A DNA stretch of 64,000 bases, taken from Spirochaetia bacterium. GTDB lineage: Bacteria; Spirochaetota; Spirochaetia; Treponematales; Treponemataceae. A model generated the notes under the pieces. It made no database searches and had not been told where the DNA came from. It saw only the letters and a list, made by a program, of their open reading frames with translations. The position numbers and the translations under genes were made by a program. Positions 8,581-16,577 of this stretch are shown here, piece by piece; within the stretch, counting starts at the first letter, position 1, and every line of letters begins with the position of its first letter. The DNA lies in contig CAAGBC010000037.1 of assembly GCA_900767955.1 (NCBI GenBank), forward strand, positions 248,001 through 312,000. The letters are read 5' to 3'.

Positions 8581-9777
8581 ATGGAAGAACAAAAAGATTT
8601 TGAAGAAATTTCTGTTGCTATTTGTGATGATTCTGCTTTAATGAGAAATCTTGTTTCTCGTATTGTTAGTGAAAATCCTAATTTTAAAATAGTTTGCAAA
8701 GCTGTTAATGGAAAAATGTTATTAGATATGCTTCCTAGTTGCAAACCAGATGTTATTGTGCTTGATATTGAAATGCCTGTAATGACAGGTGTTGAATTTT
8801 TAAAAAATAGAAAAGCTCAAAAAATTGATGTTCCTGTTATTATTTTGTCTAGTATTGCAACTCAAGGGGCTGCAGTTACTATTCAATGTCTTGAATTGGG
8901 AGCAAGTGATTTTATTACAAAACCAGGTGGAGCTGCTTCACCAGAAGTTGTTAATGTTGGTGATGAATTAGTAGAAAAAATTGCTTCTTATGGTTCTGCT
9001 TATGCAAGAAAAAAAGGCAAAAATGTTCCTTCTGTTGATTATTTTCTTCATAGCTTAAAATTAAAGGCTGCTGAAAAATTCGTAGCAAAACAAAAAGGTG
9101 AACAAGTTGTATCATCTTCTATTGACCAGATTCAGCCAATTTTCAAAAAAGCTGAACCTAAGGAACCAGTTAAAATAGAACCATTGCGTGAGCCTGGAAG
9201 AATTAAGGTTATTGCTATTGGTATTTCAACTGGTGGCCCTAATGCTTTGCGTGATGTTTTTAAAATGATAGATCCTCATTTAAAACAGTCAATTTTGGTT
9301 GTTCAACATATGCCTGCTGGTTTTACAACAGAATTTGCGGCAAGTTTGGATAAGATTTGTCCTTTGACAGTTGTTGAAGCAAAAGACGGAATGTTACTTC
9401 AAGAGAAGCATGTTTATATTGCACCAGGTAATAATCACATTTATATAGAAGAAAAAGGTTTATCACATATTATTAGAACTTCACAAGATGAACCAAGAAA
9501 CGGTCACCGTCCATCTGCGGATGTTTTATTTGAATCTGTGGCAAAAGTGTACAAAAACAATGCACTTGGTGTAATTATGACAGGAATGGGTCGTGATGGC
9601 GCTGTTCAACTTGCACAAATGCGCAAAGAAGGTGCTTGGACAATTGGACAAGATGAACAGTCTTCTGTTGTGTATGGAATGCCTAAAGTTGCATGGGAAC
9701 AAGGTGGCGTTCAAAAACAAGTTCCGTTGTTGCAAATTGCAGATGAAATTAGTGCTCTTGCAAGAGAAAATCTATAA
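8581..9777 (+). CDS. cheB: Chemotaxis response regulator methylesterase CheB
   Basis: A 398-residue two-domain enzyme that removes methyl groups from chemoreceptors and deamidates glutamines. The receiver domain spans residues 10-130, with the acidic pair at 16-17 (CDDSALMR), the phospho-acceptor Asp62 in VLDIEMPVMTG, and the lysine in FITKPGG. A linker leads to the catalytic domain with the triad in GISTGGPNALR (Ser), VQHMPAGFT (His) and TGMGRDGA (Asp). The ATG at 8581 was preferred; a TTG at 8572 would add three residues. AGAGAG at 8566-8571 is a weak ribosome-binding site. It is co-transcribed with cheR. Confidence 0.95.
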   Translation: MEEQKDFEEISVAICDDSALMRNLVSRIVSENPNFKIVCKAVNGKMLLDMLPSCKPDVIVLDIEMPVMTGVEFLKNRKAQKIDVPVIILSSIATQGAAVTIQCLELGASDFITKPGGAASPEVVNVGDELVEKIASYGSAYARKKGKNVPSVDYFLHSLKLKAAEKFVAKQKGEQVVSSSIDQIQPIFKKAEPKEPVKIEPLREPGRIKVIAIGISTGGPNALRDVFKMIDPHLKQSILVVQHMPAGFTTEFAASLDKICPLTVVEAKDGMLLQEKHVYIAPGNNHIYIEEKGLSHIIRTSQDEPRNGHRPSADVLFESVAKVYKNNALGVIMTGMGRDGAVQLAQMRKEGAWTIGQDEQSSVVYGMPKVAWEQGGVQKQVPLLQIADEISALARENL

Positions 9778-10305
9778 CTAATTGTTAGGTCTTTTTAATT
9801 CTTTTAATTTTTGTTCACATTCTAATCTGCCAGAATTATTTCCTAGTTCAGCATAGGTGTCTTTTAGATTGTAAAGAGAATCGTAATTATAAGGATTAAT
9901 TGATAATGACATTTCAAAGCAAGTAGCTGCAAAGTTATAGTCTTGTTTTTTAAAGGCTATAACTCCGATTGTATTCCACATGTTGTAATTATTTGTATTT
10001 TTTTGAAGTTCATCGTAGCAGTAGTTACTTGCGTTATCATAATCTTCTAATTCCAAGCAAACAATTGCAAGCATTTCCACAACGGATGAATCTTTTTTAT
10101 AAAGTTGAAAAGATTTTTCTAATGCTGATTTTGCTTTTTTTAATTGCCCTGAATCTCTGTATGTTATTCCCAAATTGTACCAAAAAAGATAATTTTTTTG
10201 ATTTAATGTAATTGCTCTTTTAAAACAACTTATAGCTTCGAGAAACATTCCTTTTTTTGAAAGTAGAATTCCGTTATTGTTTAATTCTTCTGGATTTTCT
10301 TTCAT
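9778..10305 (-). CDS. TPR-repeat protein
   Basis: A 175-residue soluble protein made almost wholly of tetratricopeptide repeats. About four to five 34-residue units are visible, including AISCFKRAITLNQKNYLFWY, LGITYRDSGQLKKAKSALEK and FAATCFEMSLSINPYNYDS. TPR arrays mediate protein-protein contacts; no partner can be named. It starts four bases after the stop of the polyprenyl synthase gene without a clear ribosome-binding site, so translational coupling in one operon is likely. Its stop abuts the convergent cheB. Confidence 0.8.
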   Translation of the reverse strand: MKENPEELNNNGILLSKKGMFLEAISCFKRAITLNQKNYLFWYNLGITYRDSGQLKKAKSALEKSFQLYKKDSSVVEMLAIVCLELEDYDNASNYCYDELQKNTNNYNMWNTIGVIAFKKQDYNFAATCFEMSLSINPYNYDSLYNLKDTYAELGNNSGRLECEQKLKELKRPNN

Positions 10306-10308
10306 ATA

Positions 10309-11379
10309 TTATTCTGGAATCATTGATGTAAATAAATCAATAATTAATTTTGCAGCAGGAGCAGAATCTTTTGTTCCAAAGAAATTTGCCAATGCTGAAA
10401 CATTTTCTTCTATAATCTTGCAACCTTGTTCCTTTGCTTTTGAGATACAAGTTCCTTTGTTTAAGATTGAAATACATTCCTCAACGGCGCTACTATTAAT
10501 TCCTTCGGAAGCAGCTTTTTTCATGCAGTTTGCAATTTGTTCTTTGTCTGAAGGATTTTCTTGTAGATGTAATAACACAGGAAGACTTTTTTTGCCTTCA
10601 ACAATATCGTCTCCGCGTTTTTTTCCAGGATTGCCTTTTGTAAGATTAATAACATCGTCAAGGATTTGAAAGCCTTCTCCAAGGGAAGCTGCGATAGTTC
10701 CTGCTTGTAAAGCTTCTTCTTCTGAACAACCAGCAGCTAAAAAACCGATTTGTGTGGCAAGGCTAGCTAAAGTTCCTGTTTTGCTTTTTACCATTGCAGT
10801 GTATTCTTGTGGAGTTGGAATAAGTTCAGGATTTCTGTGCCAATAAATATCCATTGCTTGACCTAAATGAAGGCGTCGCAATTCCTGTGTATAAAGTCTG
10901 TAGAAACGGTTTTTAAATTCTTCGCTAGTGTTTAATTGATTTATACAAACTGGAGCTTCAAAATAAAGCCAGGACGCCGCATTTAAAGCTGTATCAAGTC
11001 CGTATGTAATATGTGCAGCTGGTTTTCCGCGTCTTGTGTCTGCACCGTCTTCAATATCGTCGTGGATTAAACTTGCTGTATGAACAAATTCAACTAAAGT
11101 TGTAAGATTGTAAACATCATTTTCTTGAAGTCCGTCTTTTTTTCCTGATTGGCAAGCAAGTTCATAGCATAAAACTAACAAAAGCGGGCGCCATCTTTTT
11201 CCTCCTAAATCTATAAGATTTCTGCAAGGTGTAAGTAAGTTTGCAAGATGGTCATTATTTACGCATTCAGGAATATTTCCAAAAGATAATTTATTCCATT
11301 GTGAATTTGATTGAGTTGGAATAATTTGCTGTAATGACTTTTCTATTTTTTCTAAGTAGGAGGTAAAAATTTTATTCAT
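10309..11379 (-). CDS. Polyprenyl (farnesyl/geranylgeranyl-type) diphosphate synthase
   Basis: A 356-residue trans-isoprenyl diphosphate synthase that condenses isopentenyl diphosphate with allylic diphosphates for quinone or carrier-lipid precursors. The first aspartate-rich motif is in SLIHDDIEDGADTRRGKP, the second in GFQILDDVINLTKG, and the substrate-binding GGKRWRPLL lies near the N-terminus. The chain length of the product cannot be read securely; the family includes IspA and IspB types. The ATG at 11379 follows TATATT by six bases and lacks a Shine-Dalgarno sequence; a GTG at 11394 is in frame. The rlmE gene diverges from it across a very short gap. Confidence 0.85.
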   Translation of the reverse strand: MNKIFTSYLEKIEKSLQQIIPTQSNSQWNKLSFGNIPECVNNDHLANLLTPCRNLIDLGGKRWRPLLLVLCYELACQSGKKDGLQENDVYNLTTLVEFVHTASLIHDDIEDGADTRRGKPAAHITYGLDTALNAASWLYFEAPVCINQLNTSEEFKNRFYRLYTQELRRLHLGQAMDIYWHRNPELIPTPQEYTAMVKSKTGTLASLATQIGFLAAGCSEEEALQAGTIAASLGEGFQILDDVINLTKGNPGKKRGDDIVEGKKSLPVLLHLQENPSDKEQIANCMKKAASEGINSSAVEECISILNKGTCISKAKEQGCKIIEENVSALANFFGTKDSAPAAKLIIDLFTSMIPE

Positions 11380-11449
11380 AAGAAAAATATACACGAATAT
11401 GAAAATAAAATCTTTACTTTTTTTTTATTTTTCCGAAAATCATAGTACT

Positions 11450-12046
11450 ATGCCGTCAAACAGTTATGAAAAACCAGATTTTTGGTCAAGAAAAGCTTTT
11501 TCAGAAGGATATCCTGCTCGTTCAGTTTACAAATTAAAAGAAATTGATGAAAAATTTGGAATGTTAAAGAAAAATTGTAAAGCTCTTGATTTGGGTGCAG
11601 CTCCAGGTAGTTGGACTGTATTTTTGCTTCGTAATTTAGGGGATGGAGGAAAAGTCGTTTCTTGTGATTTAAATCCTTTAGCAAAGTCAGTTCGTGATGA
11701 AAAATTAACTTTCATTCAGGGAGACTTAAACGACGCAACAATAAGAGGAAAAATAAAAGAACTTGGGCCTTATGACCTTGTTGTTTGTGATGCAGCTCCA
11801 TTAACAACTGGAAACAGAACTGTTGATACTGCTCGCTCTGAACAACTTGTAGAAATGGCTATTTGGTATGCCCAAGCAATGTTAAAAGTTGGTGGAAATT
11901 TTGCTGTAAAAATTTTCCAAAATGGAGACCAACAAAAATTATTAAGACAAATGAGAGAAATATTTACAACTGCAAAAGGATTTAAGCCAGAAGCTTGTAG
12001 GCAAGAATCTTTTGAAACTTATCTTATTGGCATTTCAAAAAAATAA
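11450..12046 (+). CDS. rlmE: 23S rRNA 2'-O-ribose U2552 methyltransferase RlmE (FtsJ)
   Basis: A 198-residue SAM-dependent enzyme that methylates U2552 in the ribosomal A-loop late in large-subunit assembly. The SAM-binding motif is ALDLGAAPGSWTVFLL. The catalytic K-D-K-E tetrad is visible in SVYKLKEID, VVCDAAPLTTG, NFAVKIFQ and FETYLIG. I chose the ATG at 11450, giving the usual family length (about 200-210). A frame opening at 11399 would add a non-conserved hydrophobic N-terminus. No Shine-Dalgarno sequence is seen at 11450. Confidence 0.93.
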   Translation: MPSNSYEKPDFWSRKAFSEGYPARSVYKLKEIDEKFGMLKKNCKALDLGAAPGSWTVFLLRNLGDGGKVVSCDLNPLAKSVRDEKLTFIQGDLNDATIRGKIKELGPYDLVVCDAAPLTTGNRTVDTARSEQLVEMAIWYAQAMLKVGGNFAVKIFQNGDQQKLLRQMREIFTTAKGFKPEACRQESFETYLIGISKK

Positions 12047-12069
12047 TTGTACAATGCTAGGAGCCTTAT

Positions 12070-13194
12070 GTGATTGGGTTTGATAATTATAAAAGAACAA
12101 ATTTTATTATGAAGATATTCGATTTATATTATACAATTTTTAATACACGCACAAAAAGAATTGTTTTTAATTCTTGTTCTGCTTTTGTTGTGGGAATAGG
12201 AATTGCTAGTGCGGGACTTTTTATTACACGAAATTTACATATTCAAAATGGGGTGGGAGGATTAGAAACTTCCGCTGTTCCTGAATTTAACGAAGCTGAT
12301 TTTGAAGAAACTGTGATTGCCGAAACTGAACTTTCAGAAAATCTTGCAGAAGCAGTTATTGATGATATTGAAAATTTAGAAGTAGTTCCAACTGGGGAAG
12401 ATAGTCTTGATATGGCTGCTGCTGTTTTGGAACAAGATATGGGTTCCGAAGCTTCTTTGGAATTGTATTATCAGACTTATCGTGTAAAACCTGGTGATAT
12501 GATTGGGTTTATTGCACAGGAATTTAATGTTACATCAGATACTATTGTTAGTGTAAATTCTATTAAAGCTGCTCGTAATATTTTGCCAGGACAATTTTTA
12601 AAGATTCCTTCAATGCCTGGAATTTTATACACAGTGCGTACAGGTTCAGAAACTATTGAAACAATTGCAGATAAATATGAAGTAAGTGCAGAAAAATGTG
12701 CAAGAGTTAATTCAATAGACAGAAATGCAAAACTTGTTGCAGGAAAGACTTTGTTTGTTCCTGATGCACAACTTGATTGGGTTACACGCCAAGAAATTAA
12801 TGGTGATTTGTTTATTAAGCCTTTGCGTAGTCGTTACTGGCTTTCTTCTTATTTTGGATGGAGAAGTTCTCCTTTTTCAGGAAAACGTTCTTATCACAGT
12901 GGTGTGGATATGGCAGCTCCTTCTGGAACTAATGTTTATGCAGCTTTGGCAGGAAAAGTAACAACAGTAAGTTACAACAGTGTTTATGGAAATTACATTA
13001 TTGTAACTCACCATTCTGGATATAAAACTTTGTATGCTCACTTAAGCGCAACTCTTGTAAGTGTAGGAAAATATGTTGATACAAATACAAGAATTGGAAA
13101 AGTTGGAAATTCAGGTATGAGTACAGGACCACATTTGCATTTTACAGTATTCAAACAAGGAAAAGCTGTAAATCCTATGGCCTTGTGGAAATAA
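12070..13194 (+). CDS. Membrane-anchored LysM / M23 metallopeptidase
   Basis: A 374-residue envelope protein. A single membrane helix lies at about residues 35-60. An acidic linker follows, then two LysM peptidoglycan-binding repeats (YRVKPGDMIGFIAQEFNVTS at about 137-180 and YTVRTGSETIETIADKYEVS at about 187-230). The C-terminal M23 domain (about 255-374) keeps the zinc motifs HSGVDMAAPSGT and GPHLHFTVF, so it looks active as a D,D-endopeptidase or as an EnvC/NlpD-like regulator. The GTG at 12070 has AGGAG (12059-12063) at ideal spacing; an internal ATG at 12109 is the alternative. A -10-like TACAAT is at 12049. Confidence 0.88.
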   Translation: MIGFDNYKRTNFIMKIFDLYYTIFNTRTKRIVFNSCSAFVVGIGIASAGLFITRNLHIQNGVGGLETSAVPEFNEADFEETVIAETELSENLAEAVIDDIENLEVVPTGEDSLDMAAAVLEQDMGSEASLELYYQTYRVKPGDMIGFIAQEFNVTSDTIVSVNSIKAARNILPGQFLKIPSMPGILYTVRTGSETIETIADKYEVSAEKCARVNSIDRNAKLVAGKTLFVPDAQLDWVTRQEINGDLFIKPLRSRYWLSSYFGWRSSPFSGKRSYHSGVDMAAPSGTNVYAALAGKVTTVSYNSVYGNYIIVTHHSGYKTLYAHLSATLVSVGKYVDTNTRIGKVGNSGMSTGPHLHFTVFKQGKAVNPMALWK

Positions 13195-13195
13195 C

Positions 13196-13651
13196 CTATC
13201 TAATAAAAGAAATCTTCTTTATAAAAAAATCTATATTGCTTATTACAAAGGCACAACAATATGTGATAATTGCAGTTCCGCTTATTAATGTATAAATAAA
13301 TGTTAATGCGGAACTGTTGAACTTTGAAGCAAAAATTACAGAAGCGCATAACAAAAGAATTGTAATTATTCCGCTGATAATCCAATTTGTCATGGAAATT
13401 GGATTTTTTGTAATTTTGTTGTAACTTTCTGGAGAAATTTTTTGCATTATTTGTTCAATAGAATTGTCAGTAATTGGAACTGCTATTGAAATAGGTTCTT
13501 TGATTGATTCTTCTGCTAAAGACATCATTCTGATTTTGTTTTTACAACTTTTGCATGAAAGAATGTGTAATGTAATAGCAAGCGGAAGTCTTTGATTTTT
13601 GTCAAGTTGTAAATATCTTTCAATAATTTTGTTACATTTTTTATTTTTCAT
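13196..13651 (-). CDS. Anti-sigma factor (zinc-finger type)
   Basis: A 151-residue inner-membrane protein. The N-terminal cytoplasmic part has HILSCKSC (H-x3-C-x2-C, at about 29-36), the core of the ZAS anti-sigma zinc motif. Two membrane segments follow at about 88-109 and 112-143. The gene overlaps the end of the ECF sigma gene upstream by about 11 bases with AGAGG as ribosome-binding site, the classical arrangement of a sigma/anti-sigma pair. It probably binds the sigma factor at the membrane until an envelope signal releases it. The signal is unknown. Confidence 0.75.
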   Translation of the reverse strand: MKNKKCNKIIERYLQLDKNQRLPLAITLHILSCKSCKNKIRMMSLAEESIKEPISIAVPITDNSIEQIMQKISPESYNKITKNPISMTNWIISGIITILLLCASVIFASKFNSSALTFIYTLISGTAIITYCCAFVISNIDFFIKKISFIR

Positions 13652-14198
13652 AATATTCCTCTAATTTTTGTTTTAGTATTTTTTTTGCTCTAAAAATATG
13701 AGATTTAATTGTATTAATAGGAAATCCTGTGATTTCACTAATATTTTGATAGGGTATGTCATAGGAAAAAAACATATCTATGCAGATAGAATATTTTTCT
13801 GGTAAATCTTGAATTGCTTCTCTAATTGCGATTTGAGTAATATTGCGTATTTGGCTTTCTTCTGGAGAAAAGTCTTTTGCAGGGATTTCAAAATTTTCTA
13901 TGATTGGCAAATATTCTTTTCGTCTGTTTACTGAGTTAATTGCTGTTGTATAAGCAATTTTCATTAACCACGTAGAAAAAAGAGAATTTCCTTTAAATGA
14001 TTTTAAATTTAAAAATACTTTGATAAAAACATCTTGCACAAAATCATCTGCGTCAGTTTCATTGTGAAAAAAACTTTTACCAAATATGAGAACTCTTTGT
14101 TTGTAGTAAGTCATTAACTTTGCAAAAGAATCATTGTTTCCTTTTAGCGTAGACTTAATCAAATAAAGATCTCGTTTTTTTACTTCGTTGCTATCCAT
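13641..14198 (-). CDS. ECF-family RNA polymerase sigma factor
   Basis: A 185-residue sigma-70 family member of the ECF group. Region 2 covers about residues 20-95 (DNDSFAKLMTYYKQRVLIFG, ETDADDFVQDVFIKVFLNL, FSTWLMKIAYTTAINSVNRR) and region 4 about 125-185 (IQDLPEKYSICIDMFF, YQNISEITGFPINTIKSHIF). It would direct RNA polymerase to a small regulon. The downstream overlapping gene encodes the cognate anti-sigma factor, and the membrane protein upstream (14210-14578) lies 11 bases away, so the three likely form an operon. I did not find a duplicated promoter motif that would show autoregulation. Confidence 0.9.
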   Translation of the reverse strand: MDSNEVKKRDLYLIKSTLKGNNDSFAKLMTYYKQRVLIFGKSFFHNETDADDFVQDVFIKVFLNLKSFKGNSLFSTWLMKIAYTTAINSVNRRKEYLPIIENFEIPAKDFSPEESQIRNITQIAIREAIQDLPEKYSICIDMFFSYDIPYQNISEITGFPINTIKSHIFRAKKILKQKLEEYYEK

Positions 14199-14209
14199 TG
14201 AAGATTGTT

Positions 14210-14578
14210 CTAGTTGTTAGATATATTAGTATCGTTTTCGTTGTTTTGGTTTGGATAAACTTTGTAGAAAATTAAAAGTGCAATTCCTGTTACTGCGGGA
14301 ATAAGGCCACCTAACATTGCGTAACTAATTCCTTCTACAAGTACAAAAACAAGAGTTAGAATTAATCCGATTCCTGTTAATATTAATCCAGCTAAAAGCG
14401 AAAACGCTTTTAAATTAAATTTTCTTTCTACAAATGTTCCTGTTTTTATTTGGAGTTTCACTTCATGGTGTTTCCACAAAATGTAAAAGAATAAAATTAC
14501 AGCACCAAAACCAATACCAATAATAGGAACAAGGGAAATAAGCACCTGTGCGGCAGTTGATAAAGTTACTTCAGTCAT
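14210..14578 (-). CDS. Small membrane protein, DUF6249-like
   Basis: A 122-residue protein with three membrane segments at about residues 12-33, 55-78 and 84-106. After the first helix comes WKHHEVKLQIKTGTF, reminiscent of the DUF6249 family, whose members often sit beside ECF sigma/anti-sigma genes. The assignment is from memory of the pattern and not verified. AGAGG precedes the ATG. The gene is 11 bases upstream of the sigma gene and is probably part of that operon. The tail is asparagine-rich. Confidence 0.6.
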   Translation of the reverse strand: MTEVTLSTAAQVLISLVPIIGIGFGAVILFFYILWKHHEVKLQIKTGTFVERKFNLKAFSLLAGLILTGIGLILTLVFVLVEGISYAMLGGLIPAVTGIALLIFYKVYPNQNNENDTNISNN

Positions 14579-14679
14579 AAAAACCTCTTATTTATTTATT
14601 CACTTTTGTTGCATAAAGGACGAAATATTTTAGTGAATTTATATATGAATTTAGACAAAATTAAAAAACAAAAGTTGCA

Positions 14680-15165
14680 TTATTTTAGAAAAATGTATTC
14701 TGAAAAATAAATATTTTCAATTTGCCCCAAAATCAAATGTTGATTAATTTGAGCAGTTATTTCTGTTTTGATTTCTGTTTCGCTTAGGGATTGAAGTTCT
14801 TCTTCTGTATAAAGTGAAAAATATTGAACGATGATTGATTTTATGATGGAACTTTTTTTTGATAATTCTTCAAAAAATTGTTCATCGCCTTTTTGGTAAG
14901 AAAACCAAGGTGAAACTACAAGTGGAACTTTTTTTCCTTTTGAATCTGGATGTGTGGAAATTCGAATTCTTCCAAGGCCTGTAAAGGATTCTAATATGTT
15001 TGCATTGTCTATTTGTTCAAGTTGGTTTGGCTGTAAATCTTTTGCAAACAAGGAATTATTATTATTTTGTTTTTTTTGAGTAAATGCAAAAATTGTGGTA
15101 ATAAGAATTATTGTTGCTAAATAAATTAAAATTCCAAGAAGAATTTTGTTCAATTTTGTATTCAT
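14680..15165 (-). CDS. Membrane-anchored hypothetical protein
   Basis: A 161-residue protein with an N-terminal membrane helix (about residues 8-28) and an extracytoplasmic domain containing GLGRIRISTHPDSKGKKVPL and a later FSLYTEEELQSLSETEIKTE. It resembles the size and layout of flagellar-basal-body-associated FliL-like proteins, but no firm signature supports that. It begins six bases after the hflX stop codon on the same strand and has no clear ribosome-binding site, so it is probably translationally coupled to hflX. About 100 bases without gene separate it from the next operon. Confidence 0.55.
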   Translation of the reverse strand: MNTKLNKILLGILIYLATIILITTIFAFTQKKQNNNNSLFAKDLQPNQLEQIDNANILESFTGLGRIRISTHPDSKGKKVPLVVSPWFSYQKGDEQFFEELSKKSSIIKSIIVQYFSLYTEEELQSLSETEIKTEITAQINQHLILGQIENIYFSEYIFLK

Positions 15166-15170
15166 ATTTT

Positions 15171-16418
15171 TTACTTTATCAAATATGGTTCAGCAAGGGC
15201 AAGGGCTTTTCCTGAAACTTGTGCAACGATTTTAATTTCGTTTTCCAGCCAATCTTCTTGCAAAATAATTCCGTTTTTTCTGATTTGGCTTAATAAATTA
15301 TGTTGTGAAATAGGAATTAAAAATGATTTTTTTTGACCAAGTAGTTTTTCCAAAATTGCTTGATTTAATTCTTCAAAACCTTGTTTAGTTTTTGCGCTGA
15401 TACAAATTGCATCAGGAAAAATAACTTTTAAATTGCTTAATTGAATATCATCTTCTGCAAGTTTGTCTATTTTGTTCAGTATAATAATTCGTTGATTATC
15501 TTCGGCGTTAATTTCCTTTAAAACTTCACAAACTGTTTTGTAATGAAATTCTATGTTTGAATCAGAAGCGTCAAGAACGATTAATTGTAAATCTGCTTGT
15601 TGTGCTTCTGCCAAAGTTGATTTAAATGCGTCAATCAAGCTATGAGGCAAATTGCTAATAAAACCTACTGTATCTGTTAATAATATGCTTGTTCCGTCTT
15701 TTAAATTTAATTTGCGAGTTAAAGGGTCTAGTGTTGCAAATAATTTATTTTCTACAAAGGAATCAGCGCCTGTTAATGAATTTAGCAAACTAGATTTTCC
15801 TGCGTTTGTGTAACCGATTAATGCACATTCAGGAACGGGAAGGGATTCTCGTTTTTTGCGTTGTGTTTCTCGTGTTTTTATTACTTCTTCTAGTTCCTTT
15901 TTTGTTTGGTGAATTTTTTGTCTTACACGGCGCTGGTCAAGTTCCAATTGAGTTTCACCAGCTCCTTTTGAACCGTAACTTCCACCACGCTGACGAGCCA
16001 TATCTCCGTATGTGTGTGCCAATCTTGGAAGTGAATATGTTAATTTTGCTAATTCAACTTGTAATACAGCTTCTTTTGTTTGTGCTCTTTGTGCAAAAAT
16101 TCTGATAATTACTTCTTGTCTGTCAAAGCATGGGATTTTTGATAATTTTTCCCAGTTGCGCTGTTTTGTTGGTTCAATGTTAAAATCAAATATAATACAA
16201 TCTGCTTCGGCTTCGTGGGCCATATCAGAAATTTCTTGGGCTTTGCCTTTTCCCATTCCGTAGGCAGGTTGAACTTCAAGTCGTGAAAGTGTATAGGCTT
16301 TTACAGTTTCCATTCCTAATGTATCAGTAAGTCCTTGCAATTCAGAAAGATTCTTTCCTGGTTCACCAACGAGCATACATTTTACTTTTGTATTTTTTTC
16401 TTCTTCAAGTTCAATCAT
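15171..16418 (-). CDS. hflX: Ribosome-associated GTPase HflX
   Basis: A 415-residue GTPase that binds the 50S subunit and can split stalled ribosomes. The N-terminal HflX domain includes VQPAYGMGKGKAQEISDM and the glycine-rich signature RGGSYGSKGAGETQLELDQR. The G domain has GYTNAGKSSLLNSL (G1), TLDPLTRKL (G2), DTVGFISNLPH (G3) and NKIDK (G4). Length is usual for the family. The ATG at 16418 follows GAGG by six bases; the TTG at 16430 is less likely. The following membrane-anchored gene is probably co-transcribed. Confidence 0.93.
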   Translation of the reverse strand: MIELEEEKNTKVKCMLVGEPGKNLSELQGLTDTLGMETVKAYTLSRLEVQPAYGMGKGKAQEISDMAHEAEADCIIFDFNIEPTKQRNWEKLSKIPCFDRQEVIIRIFAQRAQTKEAVLQVELAKLTYSLPRLAHTYGDMARQRGGSYGSKGAGETQLELDQRRVRQKIHQTKKELEEVIKTRETQRKKRESLPVPECALIGYTNAGKSSLLNSLTGADSFVENKLFATLDPLTRKLNLKDGTSILLTDTVGFISNLPHSLIDAFKSTLAEAQQADLQLIVLDASDSNIEFHYKTVCEVLKEINAEDNQRIIILNKIDKLAEDDIQLSNLKVIFPDAICISAKTKQGFEELNQAILEKLLGQKKSFLIPISQHNLLSQIRKNGIILQEDWLENEIKIVAQVSGKALALAEPYLIK

Positions 16419-16577
16419 TTTAATCCTCAAGCAGAACTGTTTTTTACAATATAAAGTACCATTTGTTAAATGTCAAAATATCTTAAGTTTTAAAGATTTT
16501 TATATTTTTTTTTAGAATTTCTGCCGATAATCTAAAAGCGTAGTTGTCGTATTTTAACAAATATTACAGGAGAATCT

